The notes beneath the pieces were generated by a model. That model saw nothing but the letters and a program-made list of their open reading frames with translations, was not told the DNA's origin and ran no database searches. Position numbers and translations under genes: made by a program. Positions 7,359 through 14,370 of a DNA stretch of 47,135 nucleotides are shown here, piece after piece; positions within the stretch are counted from its first letter, which is position 1, and every line of letters starts with the position of its first letter. Location: assembly GCA_902797175.1 (NCBI GenBank), contig CADBRX010000166.1, forward strand, positions 1-47,135, in the 5' to 3' direction. The stretch comes from an uncultured Coriobacteriaceae bacterium. GTDB lineage: Bacteria > Actinomycetota > Coriobacteriia > Coriobacteriales > Atopobiaceae.

Positions 7359-8587
7359 GCGCGCTCCCCCGTCCGTGCGTCGAGCCCCACGCGTGCGCAC
7401 TCCTCGCGCACCGCAGACGCGATGGCCTGCGCCGCATAGGCGACGTCATCGTCGGTCGTGGGCCTGCCCAACGTGATGCGCAGGCTTCCCGCGGCGGTCC
7501 GCGCGTCCAGGCCTAGGGCGGATAGCACGTGGCTCACCTGCATGCGGCTGGCCGCACAGGCGCTGCCCGTCCCCACCGACACGCCGCTTCGCTCCAGAAG
7601 GACCACGAGACGCCGTGCCTCCAGGCCCGGGAACGATACGCTCAGAAGCCCTGAGAGGCGCTGTGAGGCGCTCCGAGGCCCCGAGACGACCATCCAGGGG
7701 AAGGCGTCGGTCAGAGAGCGCTGAAGGCGGTCGCGCAGGCTCGCGAGGCGGCGCGCCTCGGTCGTGCGGAGGTCGCACGCCAGCTGGAATGCCCGCGCGA
7801 AGGCGATGGCGCCGGCAAGGTTTTCCGTACCGGAGCGCACGCCCGACTCCTGGCCGCCGCCGCGCACCAGCGGACGCAGCCGCACGCCATCCGCAGCCCA
7901 GAGCAGGCCCATTTGCTTGGGGCCATACACCTTTGCGGCAGAGAGGGTCACCAAGTCCGCACGCAGTGCGCTCACGTTGACGGAGAGGGTGGCCGCGGCC
8001 TGCGAGGCATCCGTGTGCAGGTAGAGCGGACGTGTCTCCCCCGCCTCCAGGCGGCGCTGGCGCTCAAGGGCCACCACGTCGGCAATCTTCCTGATGGGCT
8101 GCACCGTGCCGATCTCGCCGTTTGCGAGCTCCACCGAGACGAGACCGACCTCGGGCGTGAGGGCATCTGCCACCACACGAGGATCCACACGCCCGTCAGG
8201 GCCCACCCCGATGGTCACGCACCCATGCGCCTCTGCGCAGGCAAGGATGGATTCGTGCTCGATGGCGTCGGTCACGACCAGCCCGTCGGCCGCCGCGATG
8301 GCCAGGTTGTTGGCCTCGGTGGCACCCGCAGTGAGCACCACGTTGCCGGGCTTGGCTCCCATGAGGTGCGCGAGGGTCGCACGGGCATCCTCGAGAGCCG
8401 CGCGGGCTTCGCGGGCGCGGGCGTACGGGGCCGAGGGGTTCTCGAAGCGCTCGGAGAGGTACGGAAGCATGGCATCCACGGCCTCGGGAGCCATGGGCGT
8501 CGCCGCCGCAAAGTCCAGAAAGACCTCGCGGGTGGCGGAGGTGTGCGGTGCGGATTGGGGCATGTCGTTCCAAACGTCAGATGTCAT
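7355..8587 (-). CDS. cysteine desulfurase (NifS/IscS family)
   Basis: This 410-residue PLP enzyme should take sulfur from cysteine onto its own Cys and pass it to MnmA, encoded immediately downstream with a 4-base overlap. Family marks are DFAAATPM near the N-terminus, GATEANNLAI, ANGEIGTVQPI, HTDASQAA, the PLP lysine in SAAKVYGPKQ, and the catalytic cysteine in GTGSACAA near the C-terminus. The residue before the PLP lysine is Ala where His is nearly universal, and GPKQ replaces GPKG, so this is a divergent member. The start at 8587 has GAGAGG close upstream; an alternative ATG lies eight codons in. Confidence 0.92.
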   Translation of the reverse strand: MTSDVWNDMPQSAPHTSATREVFLDFAAATPMAPEAVDAMLPYLSERFENPSAPYARAREARAALEDARATLAHLMGAKPGNVVLTAGATEANNLAIAAADGLVVTDAIEHESILACAEAHGCVTIGVGPDGRVDPRVVADALTPEVGLVSVELANGEIGTVQPIRKIADVVALERQRRLEAGETRPLYLHTDASQAAATLSVNVSALRADLVTLSAAKVYGPKQMGLLWAADGVRLRPLVRGGGQESGVRSGTENLAGAIAFARAFQLACDLRTTEARRLASLRDRLQRSLTDAFPWMVVSGPRSASQRLSGLLSVSFPGLEARRLVVLLERSGVSVGTGSACAASRMQVSHVLSALGLDARTAAGSLRITLGRPTTDDDVAYAAQAIASAVREECARVGLDARTGERA

Positions 8588-8794
8588 ACCTCTCTAGCAT
8601 ACCCCCGATGTTGAGGGCACGGCAGCGAGGATGCGGAGACGGCTTGTTGGGGCAGCTTCTGTTGGAGCCTCTCGCGCGTCCCAAGCCGGCGGCGGTCGGG
8701 TCGCTTGGGACAAGAACCGGGGTTTTGCATAGTGCGGAAGTTAACGTGCAGACACCATGCGTTATTTTAGCCACATTTAGCCAATGGTCGTTGC

Positions 8795-8836
8795 GAAAAT
8801 GATACGAGGTCAACGGACGCTATGCCGTTGACCTCG
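8795..8836 (-). terminator. original host terminator of tRNA-Cys, now at the left prophage edge
   Basis: A 12-bp stem (8805-8816 with 8825-8836) with an 8-base loop is followed, reading leftward, by TATCATTTT. It directly abuts attL, which is the position it would hold behind the tRNA-Cys gene before phage integration. A close relative of this hairpin stands inside the prophage next to attR. The rest of 8588-8794 shows no gene and must hold the desulfurase promoter, which I could not place. Confidence 0.75.
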
Positions 8837-8844
8837 TCTTTTGT

Positions 8845-8892
8845 ATGGAGGCGACGTCCAGATTCGAACTGGAGATAAAGGCTTTGCAGGCC
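8845..8892. repeat. attL: 48-bp core copy of the 3' part of tRNA-Cys
   Basis: This 48-bp block is identical to 47039-47086. It holds the anticodon loop, T arm, acceptor 3' strand and CCA of tRNA-Cys, but beyond 8892 the sequence no longer matches the tRNA 5' half. It is therefore the left attachment site of the prophage and not a tRNA gene. Confidence 0.95.
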
Positions 8893-9033
8893 GCTGGACG
8901 CACTCTGGTGGTCGTTGGATATGGCTGTCTACCAGCGCAAACGTGGACGTCCAGATTCACAACAAGCGGCGTTTTGTCCCCGTTTATCCCCTTCTCTCCC
9001 CGTCCGTGGGATACGTTGGGTTATCAAAAACTG

Positions 9034-10266
9034 TCATATCGCCATGAGGTTGCGCCCGGCTTTGAGCGCGGCCTGCGCCGTCCTGGTCTCGTCCATCCTG
9101 CGATAGTGGTCGTATGACACCTCCCGCGAGTGGCCGTGCATGAGCGAGTTGTCGGAATCGGTGAGGTACCCAGCCATCATGCATTCGTGGGCGTGGCGCA
9201 TCGTGCGCAGCTCGACGCGCGGCAGGATGTCCTCGCCCGTCTCGGGGTCGCGCATGCGCCCGCGGTAGTACTTGCCGTTTCCGCCCTTGCGCCTGAGCGG
9301 CTCGCCCCAGAGCAGCGCCCATGCGTAGGGCACGCGAGTGATGGAAAGCGGGCACAACTGCTCGTCAGGCGCATGGTCTGCCGCCATCTCGCGCAGCCGA
9401 GAGCTGAATGGCTCGCCGATCGTGACCACGCGACGCCCGCGGGCAGTCTTGACGTCCTTGCGGCCGTCATCAACCGTATAGGCGTCGTCGATGGGCACGG
9501 AGCACAGGCACTCTTCGCGCGATGTGGTCGCATCGTCCAAGAGATGGATGGACGTCACCGTCTCGAACCGCAGGTCGTGCCACCAGAGGGCGTAGGCTTC
9601 CTCGCGGCGCAGCCCTCCTCCAGCCATGACCAGCCAGATGGACTCGATGGGCGTGTCGCGCAGCAGCGGCATGGCACGCATGAGCTCCTCCGGCGTCCAC
9701 ACCCTCGCCTGCTCGGGTACGTCCCCGGGCAGGTCAATAGGACGCGGCAGGGGTTGGCTGCTCAGCAGCTCGTCATAGCTCCACGCCTCGCGTAGGATCG
9801 TGCGCAGCAGACGCACAGAGTGTTCTGCTTCGCTGCGCGGCATGTGGTACGCCCACGCCTGGACAGCGGCGTGGCGGATGTCCGCCAGGTCCCAGTCGCC
9901 GAACGCGGGCTCTATGCGCCGGCGCCATGCCGCCTCGTAGCGCCTGAGCGTTCCCCTCGCCATCTTGCGCTTGCCGGTGCGACTGTCGCGCATCTCGGTG
10001 CGTGCGAGGATCCGTGGATGGTAGATGTTGTCCCAGTAATCGCGCAGCGTGCATCCATCGCCGAGGTCGGGCACGCGACCCATGTCGGCTACGAGCTCGG
10101 AGATAGCGCGATCGGCATCGCGCTCCGTGCCATAGACGGTTCGGGACAGCCTGCGCCGTTTGCCGTCACGCCGGTACCCGTCCGATACGCGCACCACCCA
10201 CTTGCCGGGCGCCACTTCCCGCTTGCTTCCCGCGCTCGAGCGGCTTGCCGTGGTATGCTTAGCCAT
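9034..10266 (-). CDS. int: tyrosine site-specific integrase
   Basis: The 410-residue enzyme recombines attP with the tRNA-Cys attB. The N-terminal part (1-60) is a basic arm-binding AP2-like domain (GKWVVRVSDGYRRDGKRRRL). Residues about 75-180 form the SAM-like core-binding domain. The catalytic part has Arg in GGGLRREEAYALWWHD, then ELRTMRHAHECMM, the late His in LMHGHS and the Tyr nucleophile in YDHYRRMD. The usual HxxR box reads RxxR, so its His is replaced by Arg. GGAGG precedes the ATG but lies inside a hairpin (see 10265-10280). It is located 142 bases from attL. Confidence 0.95.
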   Translation of the reverse strand: MAKHTTASRSSAGSKREVAPGKWVVRVSDGYRRDGKRRRLSRTVYGTERDADRAISELVADMGRVPDLGDGCTLRDYWDNIYHPRILARTEMRDSRTGKRKMARGTLRRYEAAWRRRIEPAFGDWDLADIRHAAVQAWAYHMPRSEAEHSVRLLRTILREAWSYDELLSSQPLPRPIDLPGDVPEQARVWTPEELMRAMPLLRDTPIESIWLVMAGGGLRREEAYALWWHDLRFETVTSIHLLDDATTSREECLCSVPIDDAYTVDDGRKDVKTARGRRVVTIGEPFSSRLREMAADHAPDEQLCPLSITRVPYAWALLWGEPLRRKGGNGKYYRGRMRDPETGEDILPRVELRTMRHAHECMMAGYLTDSDNSLMHGHSREVSYDHYRRMDETRTAQAALKAGRNLMAI

Positions 10267-10280
10267 TGGAGACCTCCAAT
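10265..10280 (-). promoter_or_regulatory. hairpin enclosing the integrase ribosome site
   Basis: On the minus strand ATTGGA-GGTC-TCCAAT forms a 6-bp stem with a 4-base loop. The stem and loop contain the GGAGG ribosome site, and the last stem bases overlap the AUG of the integrase. Folding would hide the start; a translational switch is the inference. Confidence 0.5.
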
Positions 10281-10287
10281 CTCCGTT

Positions 10288-10320
10288 GAGGTGCGCCTAC
10301 CGCCAAGAAGACCGCACCTC
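10288..10320. repeat. 8-bp inverted repeat upstream of int
   Basis: GAGGTGCG pairs with CGCACCTC across a 17-base spacer. It lies between the integrase start and the terminator at 10334 and could be a protein site or part of the int leader. Confidence 0.5.
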
Positions 10321-10333
10321 TCCCTTTGTGCAG

Positions 10334-10367
10334 CCCGTCGCGCTTACCAGGCGCGGCGGGTTGTTTT
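10334..10367 (+). terminator. terminator pointing rightward behind the lysogeny genes
   Basis: CCCGTCGCGC pairs with GCGCGGCGGG (one mismatch, which would be A-C in the plus-strand RNA) around a 7-base loop, followed on the plus strand by TTGTTTT. On the minus strand no T run follows. It therefore seems to block transcripts entering the repressor operon antisense from the host side rather than to end that operon. Confidence 0.6.
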
Positions 10368-10379
10368 GCTATCTAGGCC

Positions 10380-10895
10380 CTACAGCGTCACCGACACGTG
10401 AATCGTGTCGACGGGCTCCACGGGCGAGTCGGTGTAGAGGACCAGATCAGCCTCGAGCGTCTCGAGCTCGTCAACGCCGGAGAGCGTCGTCTGCGTTGGC
10501 ACGCCGAATACCATCTGCGCGGCGCCCATGTTGCCTGGGTCGATGGGCACCTCAGTGCCGCCCATCACCTGGACATTGAACTGCCCGTTGACGACGACGT
10601 TCTCGAAGTATGCGGAGACCGCCTGGTCGCTGTTGTTGGTCACCATGAAGGAAACGATGGCGTTTCCGGTGGAATCCAGCGTTCCGCGATACTCTGCGCT
10701 TGCCACGCTCCCCTCGAAGACTTGGGTGCTGGGTTCGGCCTGCTGTTCGGGCTCTGCTACAGGCGCGGGCTCCGTCGTTGCTCCTCCGTCACCACCTGCG
10801 AGCCCGACAACGACCAATCCGGCGCCGAGCCCCACCACGAGAGCGACGATAACCACGAGGATCCTCACCAGCATCGAGGGCTTTCCGTTTGCCAT
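10380..10895 (-). CDS. membrane-anchored extracellular protein, candidate superinfection-exclusion or conversion factor
   Basis: The 171-residue protein has a short basic start, one membrane helix (VRILVVIVALVVGLGAGLVV, about 10-30), a low-complexity Thr/Glu/Pro/Gln linker (about 38-58) and an Ig-like beta domain (FEGSVASAEYRGTLDST, AIVSFMVTNNSDQAVSA). The domain should lie outside the cell. A GGGGAGAG site precedes the ATG. It is encoded between repressor and integrase and probably expressed in the lysogen with the repressor, a position where many temperate phages carry exclusion genes. The function is inferred from place and topology only. Confidence 0.75.
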   Translation of the reverse strand: MANGKPSMLVRILVVIVALVVGLGAGLVVVGLAGGDGGATTEPAPVAEPEQQAEPSTQVFEGSVASAEYRGTLDSTGNAIVSFMVTNNSDQAVSAYFENVVVNGQFNVQVMGGTEVPIDPGNMGAAQMVFGVPTQTTLSGVDELETLEADLVLYTDSPVEPVDTIHVSVTL

Positions 10896-10913
10896 ATCTC
10901 TCCCCTTTCCGAG

Positions 10914-11258
10914 CTATGCGCTCATGTCATCAATCGCAGGTTTCCTCTCCACCCCCGACGACGCGAGCGCCACCGCCATAATGGCCTCGCGTCCCTGTGG
11001 GTTCGAGTGGCGATAGAGGTTCACAAGCTGTTGCTCCTCGTCCGTGAGAGTTTGCATCGCGCTGGTCTGCGAATCGACGCCAAGCAGGTATGACATCGTG
11101 ACGCCGAGCGCCGCCGAAATGGCGGCGACTTTGCTCACCTGCGGGTCTGTCTGCCCGGTCTCCCAACGTTGGATGGTCTGCTGCGTCGTGCCCACAGCGG
11201 CCGCAAGCTGCTCCTGCGACCACCCACGTGCGTTTCGCGCGTCCGCGATCCTCAACAT
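10914..11258 (-). CDS. CI-like phage repressor (XRE helix-turn-helix)
   Basis: The 114-residue protein starts with an XRE domain (RIADARNARGWSQEQLAAAV, then GTTQQTIQRWETGQTDPQVSKVAAISAALGV). A short C-terminal part containing TDEEQQLVNLYRHSNPQGRE probably serves dimerisation. There is no LexA/CI-type peptidase domain, so induction is not by simple RecA-stimulated self-cleavage. GGAGG stands 7 bases before the ATG at 11258, preferred over an upstream in-frame ATG at 11291. It faces a divergent early promoter across a compact operator region and should hold the lysogenic state. Confidence 0.9.
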   Translation of the reverse strand: MLRIADARNARGWSQEQLAAAVGTTQQTIQRWETGQTDPQVSKVAAISAALGVTMSYLLGVDSQTSAMQTLTDEEQQLVNLYRHSNPQGREAIMAVALASSGVERKPAIDDMSA

Positions 11259-11295
11259 GTCGGGCCTCCTGCCTCTTTGTTGCTCACACATTACA

Positions 11296-11325
11296 AGTGT
11301 ATTTTCTCACACATTTGTGTTGCAA
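11296..11325 (-). promoter_or_regulatory. leftward repressor promoter sharing the -35 box
   Basis: TTGCAA is its own reverse complement, so the same six bases (11320-11325) serve as -35 box on the minus strand. TACACT at 11301-11296 follows after 18 bases as a plausible -10. The operator at 11309-11320 lies in the spacer and that at 11286-11300 overlaps the -10. Confidence 0.5.
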
Positions 11326-11348
11326 ACCACACTTGTGATGTGTAATAT
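11320..11348 (+). promoter_or_regulatory. rightward early promoter (PR-like)
   Basis: TTGCAA at 11320-11325 and TAATAT at 11343-11348 are separated by exactly 17 bases. The operator at 11329-11343 fills the spacer, so a bound repressor would exclude RNA polymerase. Transcription would begin near 11355 and run into the gene at 11398. Confidence 0.7.
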
Positions 11349-11397
11349 GGTTAGTGGCAACACGCCACATGTGTAATCGCTGGAAGGAGACCTAAAA

Positions 11398-11661
11398 ATG
11401 ACCACCAAGAACCAATACCGCATCACATTCCATCGAAATGCCGAAGGTCGTATCGACCCATTCGAGATGGCATGGCTCCTGTCGAAGCATTGCATGGACG
11501 TGGTCGCTAAGAACGAGGTCCCCATGCTGTTCGTGCATTGCAGTGAGTTCGACTTGGTCACTTTCATGATCGACATGAACCGCCAGTTCGGGCCGCTCAT
11601 CTTCAAGCAGGTCGATGTGTTCATTCCCAGCGATGGCTACGTGGACGCAAACCTCGTCTAG
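11398..11661 (+). CDS. first early protein, unknown function
   Basis: The 87-residue soluble protein begins MTTKNQYRITFHRNAEGRID and has three Met- and His-containing segments (MAWLLSKHCMDVV, MLFVHCSEFDLVTFMIDM). AAGGAG precedes the ATG after an A-rich gap. It is the first gene from the rightward promoter, so it would be expressed immediately on induction and is the kind of place where host-takeover or antirepressor proteins sit. No family is recognised. Confidence 0.7.
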   Translation: MTTKNQYRITFHRNAEGRIDPFEMAWLLSKHCMDVVAKNEVPMLFVHCSEFDLVTFMIDMNRQFGPLIFKQVDVFIPSDGYVDANLV

Positions 11662-11675
11662 CTAACAGTGCCTCC

Positions 11676-11840
11676 GGCGGAGGGGCCAAACTCCGCCATC
11701 TGTGCCTCCTGGCGGGCGGGTGGACCCTCGCAATCCCGCCACCCGTCCACCAGGGCGCACAGCGCCGAGTCCCTTGAAAACTGAAAGCTCTACCGCGTCT
11801 CGTATCGCAAGACGCGGCACCGCGGCTGCAAGGCCGCGAT
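11676..11840 (+). other. hairpin-rich untranslated leader before the Cro-like gene
   Basis: The stretch 11662-11864 has no gene. It contains GGCGGAG/CTCCGCC (11676-11697), a GC-rich fold from about 11705 to 11750, an 8-bp hairpin CCGCGTCT/AGACGCGG (11793-11817) and CGCGGC/GCCGCG just after it. None has a T run, so read-through with structural control (attenuation, antitermination or RNA stability) is likelier than termination. Confidence 0.45.
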
Positions 11841-11864
11841 AGACAGACATGAGAGGAGGGATGG

Positions 11865-12092
11865 ATGAGGCATAACATGCGTGCAGAGCGAGCACGTCGC
11901 GGACTATCAATCGATGCCGCAGCCAACGAGATCGGCGTGCATCCAAACGCATTGGCAAGATGGGAGAACGGACAGGCAGAGCCGACCGCGAGCAACCTTA
12001 TCGCGCTTAGCAATCTCTACAAGTGCTCTCCCGAATACCTGCTTGACATGACCGATGACCCACATGGAGTCGCTGTCGCAGGAAAAGACTAG
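11865..12092 (+). CDS. Cro-like XRE regulator
   Basis: The 75-residue protein is essentially one XRE helix-turn-helix domain (MRAERARRGLSIDAAANEIG, then VHPNALARWENGQAEPTASN) followed by SPEYLLDMTDD. AGGAGGG precedes the ATG at 11865 at good spacing; a second in-frame ATG is four codons later. Encoded on the rightward transcript, it probably opposes the repressor at the shared operators. Its recognition helix differs from that of the repressor. Confidence 0.85.
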   Translation: MRHNMRAERARRGLSIDAAANEIGVHPNALARWENGQAEPTASNLIALSNLYKCSPEYLLDMTDDPHGVAVAGKD

Positions 12093-12134
12093 GCAAAGAA
12101 GCAAGAAAAACCGAGCAGCCCGACCACTGCGCCA

Positions 12135-12150
12135 TGGCACTTCGGTGCCA
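12135..12150 (+). other. UUCG-type stable hairpin in an intergenic stretch
   Basis: TGGCAC-TTCG-GTGCCA forms a 6-bp stem with the extra-stable TTCG loop. The rest of 12093-12327 holds no supported gene. No T run follows, so it is not a simple terminator. Confidence 0.4.
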
Positions 12151-12327
12151 CGCCGCGCCATGCCGACCTTAGCTGGTGGCGTGCGCGGGAGTGCGCGACC
12201 GTCGAAAGGCGGCACCCATACTCACCAGGTTCTTGGTCGGAACCCTCCTTTCGAAATCCTCTCAACTCGCCGCCTGATGGCCATGGCGTGGTGATGGGGC
12301 TGCTTGGAGAAGAGAGAGGAGGATGCA

Positions 12328-12477
12328 ATGCCCAAGGAAGGCAACCGCGAGGCACGCCGGCACAGCAAGAAGGCAGTGGTCGAGCGGGCAAACGCGAAGG
12401 AGGAGCGTCGCGCTGCGGCTGATGCCCGCATCGCTGCGAACCCGCGCCTCGTGCGCCACAAGTTCAGGAAGGTCTAG
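12328..12477 (+). CDS. small basic protein
   Basis: A 49-residue, strongly basic peptide (MPKEGNREARRHSKKAVVER, later AKEERRAAADARIAA) ending RLVRHKFRKV. The ribosome site GAGAGGAGG lies 5-7 bases before the ATG. It has nearly 40 percent charged residues and is predicted to be all helix. It probably binds nucleic acid or is disordered. It ends 8 bases before the next gene, within the early operon. Confidence 0.6.
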   Translation: MPKEGNREARRHSKKAVVERANAKEERRAAADARIAANPRLVRHKFRKV

Positions 12478-12485
12478 GTGGCGCG

Positions 12486-12719
12486 ATGGTCACCTACCGT
12501 TACCCGCCAGTCATGTCGTTCCGCGCCGCGGACGCCTATCTCGGCGTGCGCCATGGGACGGTGGCGGGAGCCGCGAGACGCGGCGAGATCAAGGTCGTGT
12601 GCTTCCCTGGCCGCAAGCAGCGACGCGTCACGAGGGAGGCGCTTGACGAGTGGGTGCGCGGCATCGCGCACAAGGAAGGGCCGTCCCTCGACGCTGGCAG
12701 GCTGGGGACGGCCCATTAG
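12486..12719 (+). CDS. excisionase-like helix-turn-helix protein
   Basis: The 77-residue protein has the HTH_17/excisionase pattern: MSFRAADAYLGVRHGTVAGA, ARRGEIKVVCFPGRKQRRV, then TREALDEWVRG. Such winged-helix proteins bind att arms or promoters. It may be the directionality factor for the integrase, although it lies in the early operon and not next to int. AGGTGG precedes the ATG. The domain call is firm; the Xis role is inference. Confidence 0.7.
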   Translation: MVTYRYPPVMSFRAADAYLGVRHGTVAGAARRGEIKVVCFPGRKQRRVTREALDEWVRGIAHKEGPSLDAGRLGTAH

Positions 12720-12757
12720 GGAGAGACGCATCAGCGTCCTCGAGAGGAGTTTATCAA

Positions 12758-12862
12758 ATGAACGCGAGGAACATCGCCATCGGCGCCGCGTGGGCACTGG
12801 TGGCCGTCTATGGCTGGATGCCCGTGTGCTGGGTGATCGGCAAGGTCATGGGGTGGTGCTAA
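12758..12862 (+). CDS. 34-residue single-helix membrane peptide
   Basis: The peptide MNARNIAIGAAWALVAVYGW continues PVCWVIGKVMGWC and is hydrophobic almost throughout. GAGGAG lies 8-9 bases before the ATG at 12758. The stop and the next start overlap as TAATG, so it is coupled to the following gene. The function is unknown. Confidence 0.65.
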   Translation: MNARNIAIGAAWALVAVYGWMPVCWVIGKVMGWC

Positions 12863-13107
12863 TGGACGAACCCAACTGGCGCGAGCTCAAGGCCCGTCTC
12901 ATGAAGCTGACCATGAAGCAGCTCCGTCCCATCGGCCGCAAGTGGTTCATGGGATTCCTGGGCGGCGCAAGCATCAAGGCCGAGTACGTCGGCAAGATGG
13001 TCACCAAGATGCGCCACTGGTGGCAGCTCTACGAGAGCGAGGGTGGGTATGACAGCGTGCGCAGCATCCTGGCAGACATCGAGCGCGCAGAGCGGGAGGT
13101 GGTCTAG
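12862..13107 (+). CDS. small early phage protein
   Basis: The 81-residue basic protein begins MDEPNWRELKARLMKLTMKQ and has the distinctive segment RKWFMGFLGGASIKAEYV. It is soluble and mostly helical. Translation is coupled to the preceding membrane peptide by TAATG, and it ends directly before RusA. No family is recognised. Confidence 0.7.
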   Translation: MDEPNWRELKARLMKLTMKQLRPIGRKWFMGFLGGASIKAEYVGKMVTKMRHWWQLYESEGGYDSVRSILADIERAEREVV

Positions 13108-13521
13108 GTGGTCGTGATCAGCTTCACCGTCCCCTTCGTCCGCGGCAAGGGCCGCGTGCGCTTCGTCCGTGCGACGGGCCGCACCTACACGCCCGACAAG
13201 ACCGCCGAGGCCATGGAGCTCATCCGCATGGCCTACGCGAAGGAGGCGGGCGGCAGGACGGCGCCCAAGGGCGTGCCGGTGCGCGTCTCCATAACGACGG
13301 CGCGACCGATGCCGAAGGGCAGGCCGAAGCGCGTCACCGAGGAGCCCGACATCTACAAGCCAGACTGCGACAACATCGCCAAGCTCGTGCTCGATGCCCT
13401 CAACGGCATGGCATGGGCTGACGATACGCAGGTCAACACGCTGACCGTGCAGAAGTTCCCGCGCGACCGCGTTGAGGATGAGCAGACGCACGTGATCGTG
13501 AGCTGGGAGGTGGAAGCGTGA
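13108..13521 (+). CDS. rusA: RusA-family Holliday-junction resolvase
   Basis: The 137-residue endonuclease cuts four-way junctions formed during phage recombination and replication. The family signature is clear: KPDCDNIAKLVLDALNG followed by AWADDTQV, which supplies the catalytic aspartates, plus PMPKGRPKRV in the N-terminal half. Length is close to the usual 120 residues. It starts with GTG immediately after the preceding stop and overlaps the next gene by four bases (GTGA). It works with the ATPase at 14371 and the DUF669 protein. Confidence 0.9.
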   Translation: MVVISFTVPFVRGKGRVRFVRATGRTYTPDKTAEAMELIRMAYAKEAGGRTAPKGVPVRVSITTARPMPKGRPKRVTEEPDIYKPDCDNIAKLVLDALNGMAWADDTQVNTLTVQKFPRDRVEDEQTHVIVSWEVEA

Positions 13522-13838
13522 ACTGGGAGAAGAGCAAGCCGAGCGACGTGCTCTGGGGCGCGCGCAGGGAGGTGTTGAGCGCCAAGTCGTTCCTCGAGAC
13601 CATGATGGACATGTATGACCCGAACCACGAGGAGCGGGACGAGATTTACAACTACGGCCACAACTTCGAGGTCAACGGCTTCGACTTAACCCACATCGAG
13701 ATGCTCTACGAGGTGAGCTGCAAGCTGGGCCGTGCGAACTCCGCGATGCTGGCGCTCGAGCGCCACCTGAGCGACATCGAGCATGAGGAGGAGAAGGATG
13801 GCGAAGCACATGCAGCCGCTCTGCCCGATAAGGAGTGA
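13518..13838 (+). CDS. early phage protein, unknown
   Basis: The 106-residue acidic, helical protein begins MNWEKSKPSDVLWGARREVL and ends EEEKDGEAHAAALPDKE. It starts with GTG overlapping the RusA stop. There are no cysteine clusters or membrane segments. Its 3' end overlaps the start of the next gene by 41 bases. Confidence 0.7.
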   Translation: MNWEKSKPSDVLWGARREVLSAKSFLETMMDMYDPNHEERDEIYNYGHNFEVNGFDLTHIEMLYEVSCKLGRANSAMLALERHLSDIEHEEEKDGEAHAAALPDKE

Positions 13839-14004
13839 CGCGCCCTGCATCGGGGCGTGCTGCGCATGGTCGCGCCACACCGTCGAGGACAACGGCATGT
13901 GGCTCTTCACCTGCGCAGTCGTGGACAACGGCATAAGGGGCGACGGACTAGCCGTCATCGACCGACGCGGCGATGACAAGCCCGACCCCATCGACCGCAC
14001 ATGA
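13798..14004 (+). CDS. small cysteine-rich phage protein
   Basis: The 68-residue protein begins MAKHMQPLCPIRSDAPCIGA and has four closely spaced cysteines plus CAVVDNG later (C-x7-C-x3-CC, then C). The pattern suits a metal or iron-sulfur site and resembles small 'C-x-W' proteins of actinobacterial phages. A GAGGAGGAGAAGG site precedes the ATG at 13798. It overlaps the previous gene and joins the next by ATGA. Confidence 0.65.
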   Translation: MAKHMQPLCPIRSDAPCIGACCAWSRHTVEDNGMWLFTCAVVDNGIRGDGLAVIDRRGDDKPDPIDRT

Positions 14005-14357
14005 GCTGGCAGGCGGAGCTGGCCGAAGCCGCAAGGCAGGCAAAGGCCCGACGCGGGCGGCTCGAGCCGTGGTGGGTCATCTTCGAATCGCCCATCGACC
14101 AGCTATGGGCCACTACGCCAGAGGGCGGCGAGGGCTGGACGCTTTGTGCAATCGCACGAACGCTCTACGCCATGGGCCGCACCTTCGAAGTGGTCAGGTC
14201 AACCGACGAGAGGATGGCCCTCGTGCGCAGCAACGCGCCGCTCGAGTTTTTGGCCGTCGAGGAGTCCGACATGAAGCTCGTGATGGTGGCAGTGAGACGC
14301 TCCGGGCTTCACGGGCACTACCGCAAGTCAGGGACGGAGAAGGAATACAGGTTCTAG
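14001..14357 (+). CDS. early phage protein, unknown
   Basis: The 118-residue soluble protein begins MSWQAELAEAARQAKARRGR and contains WWVIFESPIDQLWATTPEGG and VVRSTDERMALVRSNAPLE. Its start overlaps the previous stop as ATGA. No family is recognised. It immediately precedes the recombination ATPase. Confidence 0.7.
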   Translation: MSWQAELAEAARQAKARRGRLEPWWVIFESPIDQLWATTPEGGEGWTLCAIARTLYAMGRTFEVVRSTDERMALVRSNAPLEFLAVEESDMKLVMVAVRRSGLHGHYRKSGTEKEYRF

Positions 14358-14370
14358 GAAAGGAGCAACC

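Larger units (their letters stand above)
11286..11374. promoter_or_regulatory. operator region between repressor and early genes (four related sites)
   Basis: Related palindromic elements built on ACACnTTGT and TGTGT half-sites occur at 11286-11300 (ACACATTACAAGTGT), 11309-11320 (ACACATTTGTGT) and 11329-11343 (ACACTTGTGATGTGT, the inverse of the first with one change). A partial site lies at 11367-11374. They are the probable targets of the repressor at 10914 and the Cro-like protein at 11865. The sites overlap the spacer or -10 parts of the promoters described separately. Confidence 0.75.

Noticed and set aside
8845..8892. Second tRNA-Cys gene
   Set aside because: Only the 3' part is present; there is no D arm or 5' acceptor strand, so it is attL.
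8946..8958. Second attachment core
   Set aside because: Only 13 bases match the core and the flanks do not, so it cannot define the element border.
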